Shown piece by piece: positions 1-9,937 of a stretch of 64,000 nt of DNA. The DNA comes from Bacteroidota bacterium (GTDB lineage: Bacteria; Bacteroidota; Bacteroidia; Chitinophagales; Chitinophagaceae). Position numbers and translations under genes: made by a program. Each line of letters opens with the position of its first letter. Positions within the stretch are counted from its first letter, which is position 1. The notes under the pieces were generated by a model. It was not told the DNA's origin, made no database searches, and saw only the letters and a program-made list of their open reading frames with translations. Where the stretch lies: assembly GCA_024640255.1 (NCBI GenBank), contig JAHEFI010000001.1, forward strand, positions 372,001 through 436,000, read 5' to 3'.

Positions 1-2
1 TA

Positions 3-80
3 AAAGACGGAATCATACACGATTTAGGCACAACTATTACTTGTACCAAAGACCTGCATAAAGTGTATCATTTAGATTAA
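3..80 (+). CDS. C-terminal fragment of an unidentified CDS (truncated by window start)
   Basis: Open frame from pos 3: KDGIIHDLGTTITCTKDLHKVYHLD*, followed about 25 bp later by a hairpin plus T-tract. Confidence 0.5.
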   Translation, partial: KDGIIHDLGTTITCTKDLHKVYHLD

Positions 81-106
81 AATCTATCATAAATGTATTA
101 ATTAAA

Positions 107-131
107 AGCACCCAAATGGGTGCTTTTTTTA
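107..131 (+). terminator. Rho-independent terminator
   Basis: AGCACCC-AAAT-GGGTGCT stem followed by TTTTTTT. Confidence 0.8.
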
Positions 132-189
132 TTTTATAAAATATTCTAATTCAATTGTTTATACAAATTCACGCCATATAATCTGTTTG

Positions 190-228
190 TTAACACTAAG
201 TTCATCTTGGCTTAACAATTAGGTAACA
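190..228 (+). promoter_or_regulatory. Pho-box-like direct repeats upstream of the TonB receptor
   Basis: TTAACA-N5-TTCATC-N5-TTAACA-N5-GTAACA at exact 11-bp periodicity (190, 201, 212, 223); a TAATATTTG -7-like element follows at 237-245. Confidence 0.45.
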
Positions 229-265
229 TTAGAGTCTAATATTTGCATACAAATAAAAATATACC

Positions 266-3019
266 GTGAAAAGGATATCATTAGTTATACTTATTATTTT
301 CTCTACAGTTTTAGCAAATGCTCAAAGAGCAAAAGTTACAGGTAAAGTAACAAACAATAAAAACGAGGCTTTAATTGCTGTAACTGTTACTTTAAAATCA
401 GATAAAACACAAACTACAAAAACTGATGTGGAAGGTAGATATAGTTTTAGTATTGATCTAAACAAAACATATACAATTGGGTTTAACTATATTGGGTACA
501 AAGAAAAATCTATTACTGTAAATGCAATTACAACTGAGGAATTAATATCAGATGTTTTATTAGAGGAAGCGGGTAAAAAATTAACTGATGTTGTTGTGAA
601 TGCATCTAGAGGTACTAATAAAGGAGCAACTGATAATGCTTTAATTGCGTATCAAAAAAATACAAATACAGTTTCATCTGTCATATCAGCTGAATCAATT
701 AGAAGAAGCCCAGATAGAAACACTGCAGAGATTTTAAAAAGAACTCCTGGTGCGTCTATTCAAGAAGGAAAATATATTATTGTCAGAGGTTTAGCTGATA
801 GATATAACCAAGCCATGTTAAATGGTATTTTATTAACTAGTACTGAGCCTGATCGTAAAACATTTTCCTTTGATTTATTCCCTTCTCAAATTATTGATAA
901 CATTATTATCAATAAAGCCTTTGTTCCTGAATTGCCAGGAGAGTGGGCAGGTGGATTGATTCAAGTAAATACAAAAGATGTACCTACAAAAAACTTTTTT
1001 AATATTCAATTAGGTACAAGTGCAAATAGCATGGTAACTGGTAAAGATTTCTTTAAAGATAAAGGTGGAAAGACTGACTGGTATGGTATTGATGATGGTA
1101 CAAGATCTTTGCCAATGGGGTATACCACTAAGTCGAGCTTTGATACTACAAGTATTGCTGGTAAAACAGCAATGGGTAAAACCATGTCAAGTAATTGGGC
1201 TCCAATTATGACTACTGCTAAGCCTAATATGAGTGCTCAAATGAATGGAGGGTTTGCAGGTACATTATTTGGTAAAAAAATTGGAGGAATTTTAGGTATT
1301 AGTTACGCTAATTCATATAGATTCCAAGATAATATTAATAATCAAAATCAATTATCTAATTCTGGATTAACTCCTTACATTGAATTAAAGGATAATAAAT
1401 ATATAAATGATATCAACATGGGTGCTATTGCAGGAGTATCTATGTTTATTAATCCATTAAATAAAATTAGCTATAAGGCTATTGTAAATGTAAAGACAGC
1501 TAATTCTTATAATAGTAGAACAGGTACCATTTATGATAGACAAGAATTAGTAAAAGGCAATGCTTTTACTTTTGCTCAAAACGTATTTTTCACAAATCAA
1601 TTAAATGGAGAACATAGTATCACTAAAGATTTAAAATTTAATTGGTACGGCGCTTTTAATATCTTAGATAGTTATGCTCCAGATCAAAGAAAGATTGCTT
1701 ACACAAAAAGTATTACTGGAAATGATCCTTATGTATTAAATATTTCTAATACCTTATCTCAGCAATCAGGTAGCCGAGTATTCCAATCATTATCTGATTA
1801 TATCTATACAGGTGGTGGTGATTTAACATATAAAATAAATCAGCAAACTATCAAGGCTGGTTATATGATTCAAATTAAAGATCGTTTATATGACGCTCAA
1901 TTATTTGCTATTACAATGCCAATTGATAATCCAGCGTTAAGACTATTGCCTGCTGAAGCTGCTTTTGTTCCTTCAAATTTTGGTAATGGAACTGACAACA
2001 AATTTGCATTTAACTCCATTCAAAATAAAAATTTCAGATACTTAGCGAATACTATTTTAAACGCAGGATACTTACAATTTGATAATAAATTATCAAATGA
2101 CCTTAGAGTAGTTTGGGGATTAAGGGTTGAAGATTTTGACCAATTAGTAGGTTCTGTAAAGAAATGGGATCCAAGACATACTTATTCAAGAGTTACAGAC
2201 TTTTTACCAGGCGTGAATGCTTCTTTAAAGATCACACAAAAAGCTAATTTAAGATTAACAGCTTCTCAAACAGTTATTAGACCTGAATTAAGAGAGTTAT
2301 CTGCTTTAAATATTTACGATTTTGAATTAAATGCTTCTGTATCTGGTAATCCTAGTTTAAAAAGAACAAAAATTACCAACTTTGATATTCGTTACGAATT
2401 ATATCCACAAGCAGGAGAATTATTCACTGTGGGTTTATTCTATAAGAATTTTGAAAATCCTATTGAAAGCATCTATCAAGAAGCTGGTGGCGGATCTAGT
2501 TTGTTTTCGTTCCAAAATGCAGCAAAAGCTACAGCATTTGGATTCGAACTAGAAGGAAGAAAAAAGTTAAATAAGCGTTTTACTTTACAAGCGAATGGGT
2601 CTTATATTAATTCAGAAGTTAAAGATGAAAAGTTAGGTGTTTCAAGAACCTTACAAGGTCAATCTCCATATTTAATTAATGCAGGATTATTGTATGACAT
2701 AGTTGAGAAAGGATTTAATATGACTGCTTTAGTGAATCAGGTAGGAAAGCGTATTTATTTAGTGGGTGATATACAAGCAGGTGCTGGTTCCCCAGATGTA
2801 TACGAAAATCCAAGAGCATTGGTTGATTTTCAAATGAGCAAAAAATTTGCAAATAACAAAGCAGAAGTAAAATTTACAATTGCTGATATTCTAAATCAAA
2901 GACAAATATTCTATCAAAATAGTAATAGTAATTCAAATTACGATAAAACGACTGATGGCGTTCGTTTCTCAAGACAATATGGTACAACATTTGGTGTAAC
3001 AATCAATTACTCTTTATAA
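266..3019 (+). CDS. TonB-dependent outer-membrane receptor with N-terminal carboxypeptidase-regulatory-like domain
   Basis: Signal peptide; VTGKVTNNKNEALIAVTVTLKS CarboxypepD_reg-like domain; plug region (ILKRTPGASIQEGKYIIVRGLADRYNQ); beta-barrel C-terminus. Confidence 0.92.
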   Translation: MKRISLVILIIFSTVLANAQRAKVTGKVTNNKNEALIAVTVTLKSDKTQTTKTDVEGRYSFSIDLNKTYTIGFNYIGYKEKSITVNAITTEELISDVLLEEAGKKLTDVVVNASRGTNKGATDNALIAYQKNTNTVSSVISAESIRRSPDRNTAEILKRTPGASIQEGKYIIVRGLADRYNQAMLNGILLTSTEPDRKTFSFDLFPSQIIDNIIINKAFVPELPGEWAGGLIQVNTKDVPTKNFFNIQLGTSANSMVTGKDFFKDKGGKTDWYGIDDGTRSLPMGYTTKSSFDTTSIAGKTAMGKTMSSNWAPIMTTAKPNMSAQMNGGFAGTLFGKKIGGILGISYANSYRFQDNINNQNQLSNSGLTPYIELKDNKYINDINMGAIAGVSMFINPLNKISYKAIVNVKTANSYNSRTGTIYDRQELVKGNAFTFAQNVFFTNQLNGEHSITKDLKFNWYGAFNILDSYAPDQRKIAYTKSITGNDPYVLNISNTLSQQSGSRVFQSLSDYIYTGGGDLTYKINQQTIKAGYMIQIKDRLYDAQLFAITMPIDNPALRLLPAEAAFVPSNFGNGTDNKFAFNSIQNKNFRYLANTILNAGYLQFDNKLSNDLRVVWGLRVEDFDQLVGSVKKWDPRHTYSRVTDFLPGVNASLKITQKANLRLTASQTVIRPELRELSALNIYDFELNASVSGNPSLKRTKITNFDIRYELYPQAGELFTVGLFYKNFENPIESIYQEAGGGSSLFSFQNAAKATAFGFELEGRKKLNKRFTLQANGSYINSEVKDEKLGVSRTLQGQSPYLINAGLLYDIVEKGFNMTALVNQVGKRIYLVGDIQAGAGSPDVYENPRALVDFQMSKKFANNKAEVKFTIADILNQRQIFYQNSNSNSNYDKTTDGVRFSRQYGTTFGVTINYSL

Positions 3020-3054
3020 AAACAAATCAAAAACTTTTTTTAAATACAAAAACA

Positions 3055-4584
3055 ATGAAACAATTATTTTATTTATCTCTTGCTTTTTTAGCCATCACAG
3101 GTTGTAGAAAGATTGAAACAGATGGCGAAAAAGAAATCTTCGTAGTAACGAAGGAAGTAGCTCCTGTAGGTGTTGTATCTAACACGATCACTTTAACTGG
3201 AAAGATTACAAAAGACACTACTTTATATGCTAAAGATGTGAATTATCTTTCTGGAATCGTTTATGTTACTAAAGGTGTTACTTTAACGGTAGAAGCGGGC
3301 GCTAAAGTACAAGGAAAATCTGGTGCTGATGTTGCTGCTTTGGTAATTTGTCGTGGTGCAAAAATTGTAGCAAAAGGTACAGCTGATGCTCCAATCGTGT
3401 TTACTTCAGCTTCTTTAAATCCTCAATCTGGTGACTGGGGAGGTATCGTATTATTAGGAACTGCTACAGTAAACCAATCATTAACATGGAAAGGTGTTGC
3501 TGTCAAAGGTTTAACATCTGTTGAAGGTGGAATTAATGATACTGAAGTAGGTTATGGTTTAGCTGGATCTGGAGATGCTACTTTTCCAACTGGAAACGAT
3601 GCAGACAATTCAGGTATTTTACAGTATGTAAGAATTGAATATGCAGGTTATGCATACCAACCAGACAATGAGTTAAATAGTTTAACAATGGCCGCAGTAG
3701 GCAGTGGCACTACAATTGACCATATTCAAGTTACATATGCAAAAGATGATGCTTACGAGTGGTTTGGTGGTACAGTAAATTGTAAGTATTTGATTGCTTA
3801 TAAGACTCAAGATGATGATTTTGATACTGACTTCGGTTATTCAGGAAAAGTACAATTTGGTATTGCTTTAAGAGATTCAGCTATTGCGGATATTTCAAAA
3901 TCTGAAGCATTCGAATCTGATAATGATGGTAATGGATCTGATTTTACACCAAAAACAACTGCTGTATTCTCTAATATGACTGTAATTGGTCCAAGAATCA
4001 ATGGAACTTACGGCAAGGGTAATACTTTGTTCTTAGCAGCTGCACAAATTAGAAGAAACTCTGGTATCTCTATTCAAAATACAGTAATTGCTGGATGGCC
4101 TTTAGGTATTTTGATTGACGAAACGAAAGTAACAACTAATGGTTCTACTTATAAGAACTTAGTGGATAGTGTTATTAGATTAAAAAATATCACTTTGGCT
4201 GGTAATACAGTTGATTTAAGATACGATGGTAAAACTGGAACAACTACTACAACTCAAAATGTATTAGATTATTTTAGCACTGCTTCTTATAATAATACTA
4301 TTTTAAGTTCTTCTTCTTCAGATATCTTAAAATTAATTCAACCGTTTAATTACACTAACCCTGACTTTACTCCATATGCAAGTGCTGGTCCAGCAACATC
4401 TGGTAATTTAAGTTCAACATATGGTACATTAGGTTTGAATACTTCTTTAGATTATAAGGCTAATGGTAGCTTTACAGATTCTAAATTACAAGATGCTTTC
4501 TTTGAGAAAGTTACATTTAGAGGTGCGGTAGCTACTTCAGGTGTAAATCAAACTTGGTGGAAAGGTTGGACAGTTTGGAAATAA
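3055..4584 (+). CDS. Secreted lipoprotein, predicted right-handed beta-helix-like, paired with the TonB receptor
   Basis: Lipobox AITGC; repetitive GVTLTVEAGAKVQGKSGA / IVFTSAS / DWGGIVLLG pattern typical of Bacteroidetes TBDR-associated lipoproteins. Confidence 0.7.
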   Translation: MKQLFYLSLAFLAITGCRKIETDGEKEIFVVTKEVAPVGVVSNTITLTGKITKDTTLYAKDVNYLSGIVYVTKGVTLTVEAGAKVQGKSGADVAALVICRGAKIVAKGTADAPIVFTSASLNPQSGDWGGIVLLGTATVNQSLTWKGVAVKGLTSVEGGINDTEVGYGLAGSGDATFPTGNDADNSGILQYVRIEYAGYAYQPDNELNSLTMAAVGSGTTIDHIQVTYAKDDAYEWFGGTVNCKYLIAYKTQDDDFDTDFGYSGKVQFGIALRDSAIADISKSEAFESDNDGNGSDFTPKTTAVFSNMTVIGPRINGTYGKGNTLFLAAAQIRRNSGISIQNTVIAGWPLGILIDETKVTTNGSTYKNLVDSVIRLKNITLAGNTVDLRYDGKTGTTTTTQNVLDYFSTASYNNTILSSSSSDILKLIQPFNYTNPDFTPYASAGPATSGNLSSTYGTLGLNTSLDYKANGSFTDSKLQDAFFEKVTFRGAVATSGVNQTWWKGWTVWK

Positions 4585-4612
4585 AATAAATTGTGAATTG
4601 TATTCAATATAT

Positions 4613-4645
4613 AAAGCGTCCCGTTATTCGGGACGCTTTTTTATA
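4613..4645 (+). terminator. Rho-independent terminator
   Basis: AAAGCGTCCCG-TTATT-CGGGACGCTTT plus T-tract. Confidence 0.85.
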
Positions 4646-4658
4646 AAATAATGTTTTT

Positions 4659-5009
4659 ATGAAAAAATTACATCTTGGATTATTATTTTTCGCTATTGCT
4701 GCATCAATAATCATTGTTTCTTGTTCAAAATCGAGTGATACAGCTACCACTGCAGTGAGCGCTACTTGTAATCCAAATACAAGTTTTTCACAAACAGTTT
4801 TACCTATTTTAAATTCTACTTGTAATTTGAGTGGATGCCACGATCCTAATAATGCTGCTGAATTAAATAATTATCAAGTTGTTCACGATAATGCTGCACA
4901 AATTAAGGCTTCAGTAGTGAGTGGTAGAATGCCAAAGGGTAAAACGTTTAATGCAACAGATAAAAATGCACTTCTTTGCTGGATTGATAATGGTGCAAAA
5001 AATAATTAG
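4659..5009 (+). CDS. Small lipoprotein with c-type-cytochrome-like CX4CH motif
   Basis: Lipobox IIVSC; CNLSGCH motif and downstream GRMPKG possible axial Met. Confidence 0.6.
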   Translation: MKKLHLGLLFFAIAASIIIVSCSKSSDTATTAVSATCNPNTSFSQTVLPILNSTCNLSGCHDPNNAAELNNYQVVHDNAAQIKASVVSGRMPKGKTFNATDKNALLCWIDNGAKNN

Positions 5010-5013
5010 TATT

Positions 5014-5904
5014 TTATTTAAGTTCCTCTGCTAATACTTGGTCATATAAATGGTGAATAAGTCCATCTGCTAAACCAATTTTAGGTACAAATACCTCCTC
5101 TATATTAGCCCATTTCAAAATACTGTTATATATAGTTAAGGCAGGGACTAATACTTCTGCTCTATCCTGTCTAATATTATAATGATGCATTCTTTCTTCA
5201 ACATCTAATGCCTGCATCTCTTCATATATTTCTTTTATAGTGCTGCTATTTAATGGATGACCATTTTTAGTACCACTTATAGAGAATAGCTTATTGATAT
5301 TTCCGCCAGATCCAATACCAATTAAATTATCATATTCTTTAGATAAATCCTTTAGGGTTTCTTTTAATTCATCCCAGGTGGCATCTTTCACCTTCTTTGT
5401 TAAAATTCTTACGGTGCCCACATTGAAAGACTTCTGTAATACTACTTTAGATTTATGATAAAGAGTAAGCTCTGTACTACCACCTCCTACGTCTATATAC
5501 AAGTAACTTTTTTTATCGTCAAGTAATTCTGCAAAGTGGTTTTCGTAAATAATTTCTGCTTCCAATTCTCCTGAAATTACTTCAATTTCTATAGAAGTTT
5601 CTGCTTCGATTTCTTTGATTATTTCTTTGGCATTTTCTGCATCTCTCATGGCACTTGTTGCACAGGCCATATAGTGTTCTACTTCGTATACTTTCATGAG
5701 CTGCTTGAAAGTTTTAATAGTGTCCATGAGCATTTTACGCTTTCTGCTACCAATAAAACCTTTCTCAAACACGTCAAAACCCAGCCTTAAAGGGATTCTA
5801 AGCAGGTTTAATCTATTAAAATTCACCTCTTTGCCCCTCTTTTCTACCTCGCAAACTAAAATTCTAGCTGCATTACTTCCTATATCAATTGCTGCAAGTA
5901 TCAA
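5014..5904 (-). CDS. Ppx/GppA-family exopolyphosphatase (short form)
   Basis: AAIDIGSNAARILV, CATSAMRDAENA, YIDVGGGSTELT, GIGSGGNINKL motifs. Confidence 0.9.
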   Translation of the reverse strand: MILAAIDIGSNAARILVCEVEKRGKEVNFNRLNLLRIPLRLGFDVFEKGFIGSRKRKMLMDTIKTFKQLMKVYEVEHYMACATSAMRDAENAKEIIKEIEAETSIEIEVISGELEAEIIYENHFAELLDDKKSYLYIDVGGGSTELTLYHKSKVVLQKSFNVGTVRILTKKVKDATWDELKETLKDLSKEYDNLIGIGSGGNINKLFSISGTKNGHPLNSSTIKEIYEEMQALDVEERMHHYNIRQDRAEVLVPALTIYNSILKWANIEEVFVPKIGLADGLIHHLYDQVLAEELK

Positions 5905-5909
5905 TTTGC

Positions 5910-7967
5910 TTATTTTTTCCCTTTTAGATAATTATAAGTCTGCTCTTGAGATTTATATTTAATACGGCCCGAAGTTACATATTTATTCAGTAATTCAGCA
6001 TCCAATACTCTTGCTTTCTGATTGTCTTTTAATTGAATATTGATGATATCAATTAGCTCTTTTTTGATTCTTGTATCAAATATTGGCGCAGCTACTTCAA
6101 TTCGATGATCCAAATTTCTTACCATCCAGTCTGCACTAGAAATATAGACTTTCTCTTTTCCATTATTATGAAAAATCATTACCCTGGCATGCTCTAAATA
6201 CTGGTCTACAATACTAATAGCGTTTAGTTTTTGATTTAATTTTTCTTCTTTTTTATCTAAAGTCAATATGCCTCTTATAATTAAATGAACCTCAACATTA
6301 GCCTTCACTGCCTTGTATAAATAACTAATTAAAATTGGATCTGTAAGAGAATTTAATTTGATAATTATTTTAGCTGGCTTCTTTTTATTAGCGTGTTTAA
6401 TTTCATTTTCTATTAATTGAATGATAGCCGAACGCATATTGGTTGGTGTCAATAATAAATTACTCATTTTGGTAATTGGTTTATCACCTAATTCCCAATT
6501 GGTTAAATAATCAAAGACTCTATTGGCCTCATTCATTAAAGTTTTATTGGCTGTCAATAAGCAATGATCTGCATATATTTTAGCTGTTTTTTCATTTAAG
6601 TTACCTGTGCTAATAAACCCATACTTCACTAATTTATTGCTGATGCGTTTTTGAATGACACATAGTTTAGCATGTACTTTTTTATTGGGTACACCTACTA
6701 ATACCTGGATTCCTTCTTCCTCCATGATCGATTTCCATTCTAAATTGGCTTCTTCATCAAATCTTGCTTTTAGTTCTAAAAATACAATCACCTCCTTGCC
6801 ATTTCTTGCGGCATTAATTAAGGCATTAATTACTTTAGAATTGGAAGCTAATCTATAAGCAGTTATCTTAATACTCATTACCGTATCATCCATCGCAGCC
6901 TCTCTCAACAAGTCAATTACTGGATCGTAAGAATGGTAAGGGAAATGTAGCATGATATCTTGTTTCAATACAAGATCAGATACCAAGTCTTTTTTTCTTA
7001 AAGTAGGGTGTATAAAGGGTCCTGGTCTATTGGTTTTTTCTTGAACTACTTTAGGAAAGTCCATAAAATGTCTAAAATTATGGATATGCCCACCTGGAAT
7101 GATGCTACTTTTTCTTGTAAGCTTTAATTTTTTGATTAAAAACTCCAGCATTTCTGCATTCATTTCCTTTTCATATACAAACCTTACAGGCTTGCCCTTT
7201 CTACGGTTTTTAATTCCTTTAGAGATTTTTTCAATAAAATTTATTCCTACTTCTTGGTCTAAATCAATTTCCGCATCCTTAGTTATTTTAAATATGTGAG
7301 CATCAAATTGATTGAATTTAAAATGAGAGAAAATAATGGGCAAGTTGAACTTGATCACATCTTCTAATAAAATAATATTAGTAGTTCCTGGGGCTGAGGG
7401 TAATACAATAAATCTTCCGATAGATTTTGATGGGATTTCTATCAATGAAAATTTTTGATTGTAGGCATTATTTTTATTTCCCATCACTATTGCCAAATAA
7501 AGACTCTTATCTCTTAAGTAAGGCAATTCCGGCACATTTTCGATCATTAATGGAATAATATAATGTCGAATTTCTTCATCAAAATAGTTTTTTACAAATT
7601 CCTTTTGTTTTGCATTCAATTTTTTCTCATCAATCAAGAATATTTTTTTGGACTTTAATTCCTTATTGATGTTATCCCAAATTCTATTGAATTCATTTTG
7701 TTGTCTTAATACGGTTCTTTGTATATCATCAAGTATCAATCCAGGGGAGCCGATGATTTCTATAGATTTTAATCTTTTGTCTGATAACTCAGCCATTCTT
7801 TTTAAAGTAGCTACTCTTACTCTAAAAAATTCATCTAAATTATTGGAGAAAATGCCTAAAAATCGAATTCTCTCTTGTAATGGAACAGTTGGATCATTGG
7901 CTTCTTGCAATACCCTGGCGTTAAAGCTTAGCCAGCTAATATCTCTTGGAATGAAATGGTTCTTCAT
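5910..7967 (-). CDS. ppk1: Polyphosphate kinase 1
   Basis: PPK1 family: RDISWLSFNARVLQEA, FPYHSYDPVIDLLREAA, FISTGNLNEKTAKIYADH, SSADWMVRNLDHRIEV. Confidence 0.95.
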   Translation of the reverse strand: MKNHFIPRDISWLSFNARVLQEANDPTVPLQERIRFLGIFSNNLDEFFRVRVATLKRMAELSDKRLKSIEIIGSPGLILDDIQRTVLRQQNEFNRIWDNINKELKSKKIFLIDEKKLNAKQKEFVKNYFDEEIRHYIIPLMIENVPELPYLRDKSLYLAIVMGNKNNAYNQKFSLIEIPSKSIGRFIVLPSAPGTTNIILLEDVIKFNLPIIFSHFKFNQFDAHIFKITKDAEIDLDQEVGINFIEKISKGIKNRRKGKPVRFVYEKEMNAEMLEFLIKKLKLTRKSSIIPGGHIHNFRHFMDFPKVVQEKTNRPGPFIHPTLRKKDLVSDLVLKQDIMLHFPYHSYDPVIDLLREAAMDDTVMSIKITAYRLASNSKVINALINAARNGKEVIVFLELKARFDEEANLEWKSIMEEEGIQVLVGVPNKKVHAKLCVIQKRISNKLVKYGFISTGNLNEKTAKIYADHCLLTANKTLMNEANRVFDYLTNWELGDKPITKMSNLLLTPTNMRSAIIQLIENEIKHANKKKPAKIIIKLNSLTDPILISYLYKAVKANVEVHLIIRGILTLDKKEEKLNQKLNAISIVDQYLEHARVMIFHNNGKEKVYISSADWMVRNLDHRIEVAAPIFDTRIKKELIDIINIQLKDNQKARVLDAELLNKYVTSGRIKYKSQEQTYNYLKGKK

Positions 7968-8104
7968 ATTGTATGTAAATCTCAGCGATATAATCCAAAT
8001 TAAAAAGCCTAACCGAGTATTGAATTGTTAAATTAATAATTTCTTAATAATCCGGTAATACCCTATTAATATGGATTTGCGTTTTTTACATAAAACTAAC
8101 CCCA

Positions 8105-8947
8105 ATGAACAAAAGGTCAATGGAAATATGCGTTTTGAGTGATATACACTTAGGCACTTTTGGATGTCACGCTAAAGAAGTGCTTAATTATTTAAGGAGT
8201 GTTGAACCAAAAACACTAATTCTAAATGGAGACATTATAGATATTTGGCAGTTTAGTAAGCGTTTTTTTCCTGCAAGTCATATGGCTGTAATTAAAGAGA
8301 TTTTCAATATGGCAAGTAAGGGCACTAAAGTGATATACATTACTGGAAATCATGATGAAGCTTTAAGAAAATATGCTGATTTTGAAATGGGTAATATTTT
8401 ATTGACAGATAAGATTGTTTTTGAAATTAATGGAGAGAAGAACTGGGTGTTTCATGGAGATGTATTTGATAGAACAACCAAGGGTAGTGCAAAAATTTTA
8501 GCAAAATTAGGTGGCTATGGATACGATTTATTGATTTTAATAAATAGTGTATCTAATTGGGTTAGAAAGTTAATGGGTAAAGACAAAATGAGTTTTAGTA
8601 AGAAAGTGAAGAATAGTGTTAAGAAAGCTGTTTCTTGGATTGGTAATTTTGAACAAACTGCTGCAGAATTAGCTATTGAAAACAACTATCAATATGTGAT
8701 CTGTGGTCATATTCATCAACCACAACAAAGATTAGTAACTACTGAAAAAGGTTCAGTAACTTATTTAAATAGTGGAGATTGGATTGAAAATTTAACATCA
8801 TTAGAATATTACGATAAGGCTTGGCAATTATATCATTATGATCCAAAGCAATTTGAACATGTTTCTTCAGAGAAGATAAAAGTGGTTCATTTGAGCAATG
8901 AGTTAAATGTATTAACTGATGCTGTTGCTTTTCAAGTTTCATTTTAA
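8105..8947 (+). CDS. UDP-2,3-diacylglucosamine diphosphatase (LpxH)-like metallophosphoesterase
   Basis: LSDIHLGTFG, NGDIIDIW, TGNHDE, GHIHQPQ metallophosphoesterase motifs. Confidence 0.85.
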   Translation: MNKRSMEICVLSDIHLGTFGCHAKEVLNYLRSVEPKTLILNGDIIDIWQFSKRFFPASHMAVIKEIFNMASKGTKVIYITGNHDEALRKYADFEMGNILLTDKIVFEINGEKNWVFHGDVFDRTTKGSAKILAKLGGYGYDLLILINSVSNWVRKLMGKDKMSFSKKVKNSVKKAVSWIGNFEQTAAELAIENNYQYVICGHIHQPQQRLVTTEKGSVTYLNSGDWIENLTSLEYYDKAWQLYHYDPKQFEHVSSEKIKVVHLSNELNVLTDAVAFQVSF

Positions 8948-9933
8948 TGAAAATTTTATACGCCATACAAGGCACTGGTAACGGGCATTTAAGCAGGGCT
9001 ATACAGCTTCATCCTTATTTAAAAAAATATGGTGAAGTAGATTATTTCTTGAGCGGTTCTAATGCTCAATTAAATACGAGTTTGCCAATTAAATATAGAA
9101 GTAAAGGCGTGAGTTTATTTTATAAAAACACAGGAGGTTTGGATTATTTTAAAATGCTTCAATCTTTTTCTTTTAACATTTTTAAAGAAGCAAAAAAATT
9201 ACCTGTTGAAGAATATGATATGGTGATCAACGATTTTGAATTTGTTACTTCATTGGCTTGTAGGTTAAAAAAAGTTAAATCAATTCACTTTGGACATCAA
9301 GCAAGTTTTCAAAGCAAGAAAACGCCAAGATCAAAAACTTTTAATCCTATTGGAAATTTAATCCTCAATAGCTTTGTTACAGCAGACAAATACCTTGGCT
9401 TGCATTTCGAAAAGTTTGATGAAAATGTTTACAATCCTGTAATTAAAGATGAAATTATCAATGCAGTGCCTATTAATGATGGGCATATTACTGTTTATTT
9501 ACCACAGTATTCAATAGAATTCCTAGAGCCTTACTTCTTAGCTTTTCCAAATTTTCATTTTGAAATTTTTACCAAAGAAGTTGGCCAAATTACTTGTAAG
9601 AAAAATATCTGCTATTTCCCTATCAATAATAATGCCTTTACACAAAGTATGATTAGGTGTTATGGTATAATTACTGCTGGAGGCTTTGAAACCCCTGCAG
9701 AAGCTATGTATTTGAATAAAAAAGTAATGAGTATTCCTATATTAAACCACTTTGAACAAGAATCCAATTCGGTAGCTTTAAAAAATATGGGGGTAAAGGT
9801 TTTAGAAAAAATAGATGAAAAATTTAATCAACATTTCCAACATTGGGTGAATGAAATGAATCCTATAAAATTAGACTTGCAATATTCTACAGAAGAGCTA
9901 GTAGACATATTATTTAAAAAAGCTTTAAACTAA
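8947..9933 (+). CDS. Glycosyltransferase family protein (GT-B/MurG-like)
   Basis: MKILYAIQGTGNGHLSRA N-terminal motif; GGFETPAEAMYLNKKVMSIPILNHFEQ C-terminal nucleotide-sugar motif; TAATG overlap with the upstream gene. Confidence 0.75.
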   Translation: MKILYAIQGTGNGHLSRAIQLHPYLKKYGEVDYFLSGSNAQLNTSLPIKYRSKGVSLFYKNTGGLDYFKMLQSFSFNIFKEAKKLPVEEYDMVINDFEFVTSLACRLKKVKSIHFGHQASFQSKKTPRSKTFNPIGNLILNSFVTADKYLGLHFEKFDENVYNPVIKDEIINAVPINDGHITVYLPQYSIEFLEPYFLAFPNFHFEIFTKEVGQITCKKNICYFPINNNAFTQSMIRCYGIITAGGFETPAEAMYLNKKVMSIPILNHFEQESNSVALKNMGVKVLEKIDEKFNQHFQHWVNEMNPIKLDLQYSTEELVDILFKKALN

Positions 9934-9937
9934 AAAC

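Noticed and set aside
7648-8031. 127-aa plus-strand ORF
   Set aside because: Antisense to the ppk1 5' region; no recognisable family
7968-8104. Pho-box-like repeats upstream of ppk1
   Set aside because: Only a single TTTAACA hexamer on the minus strand; no 11-bp periodic partners
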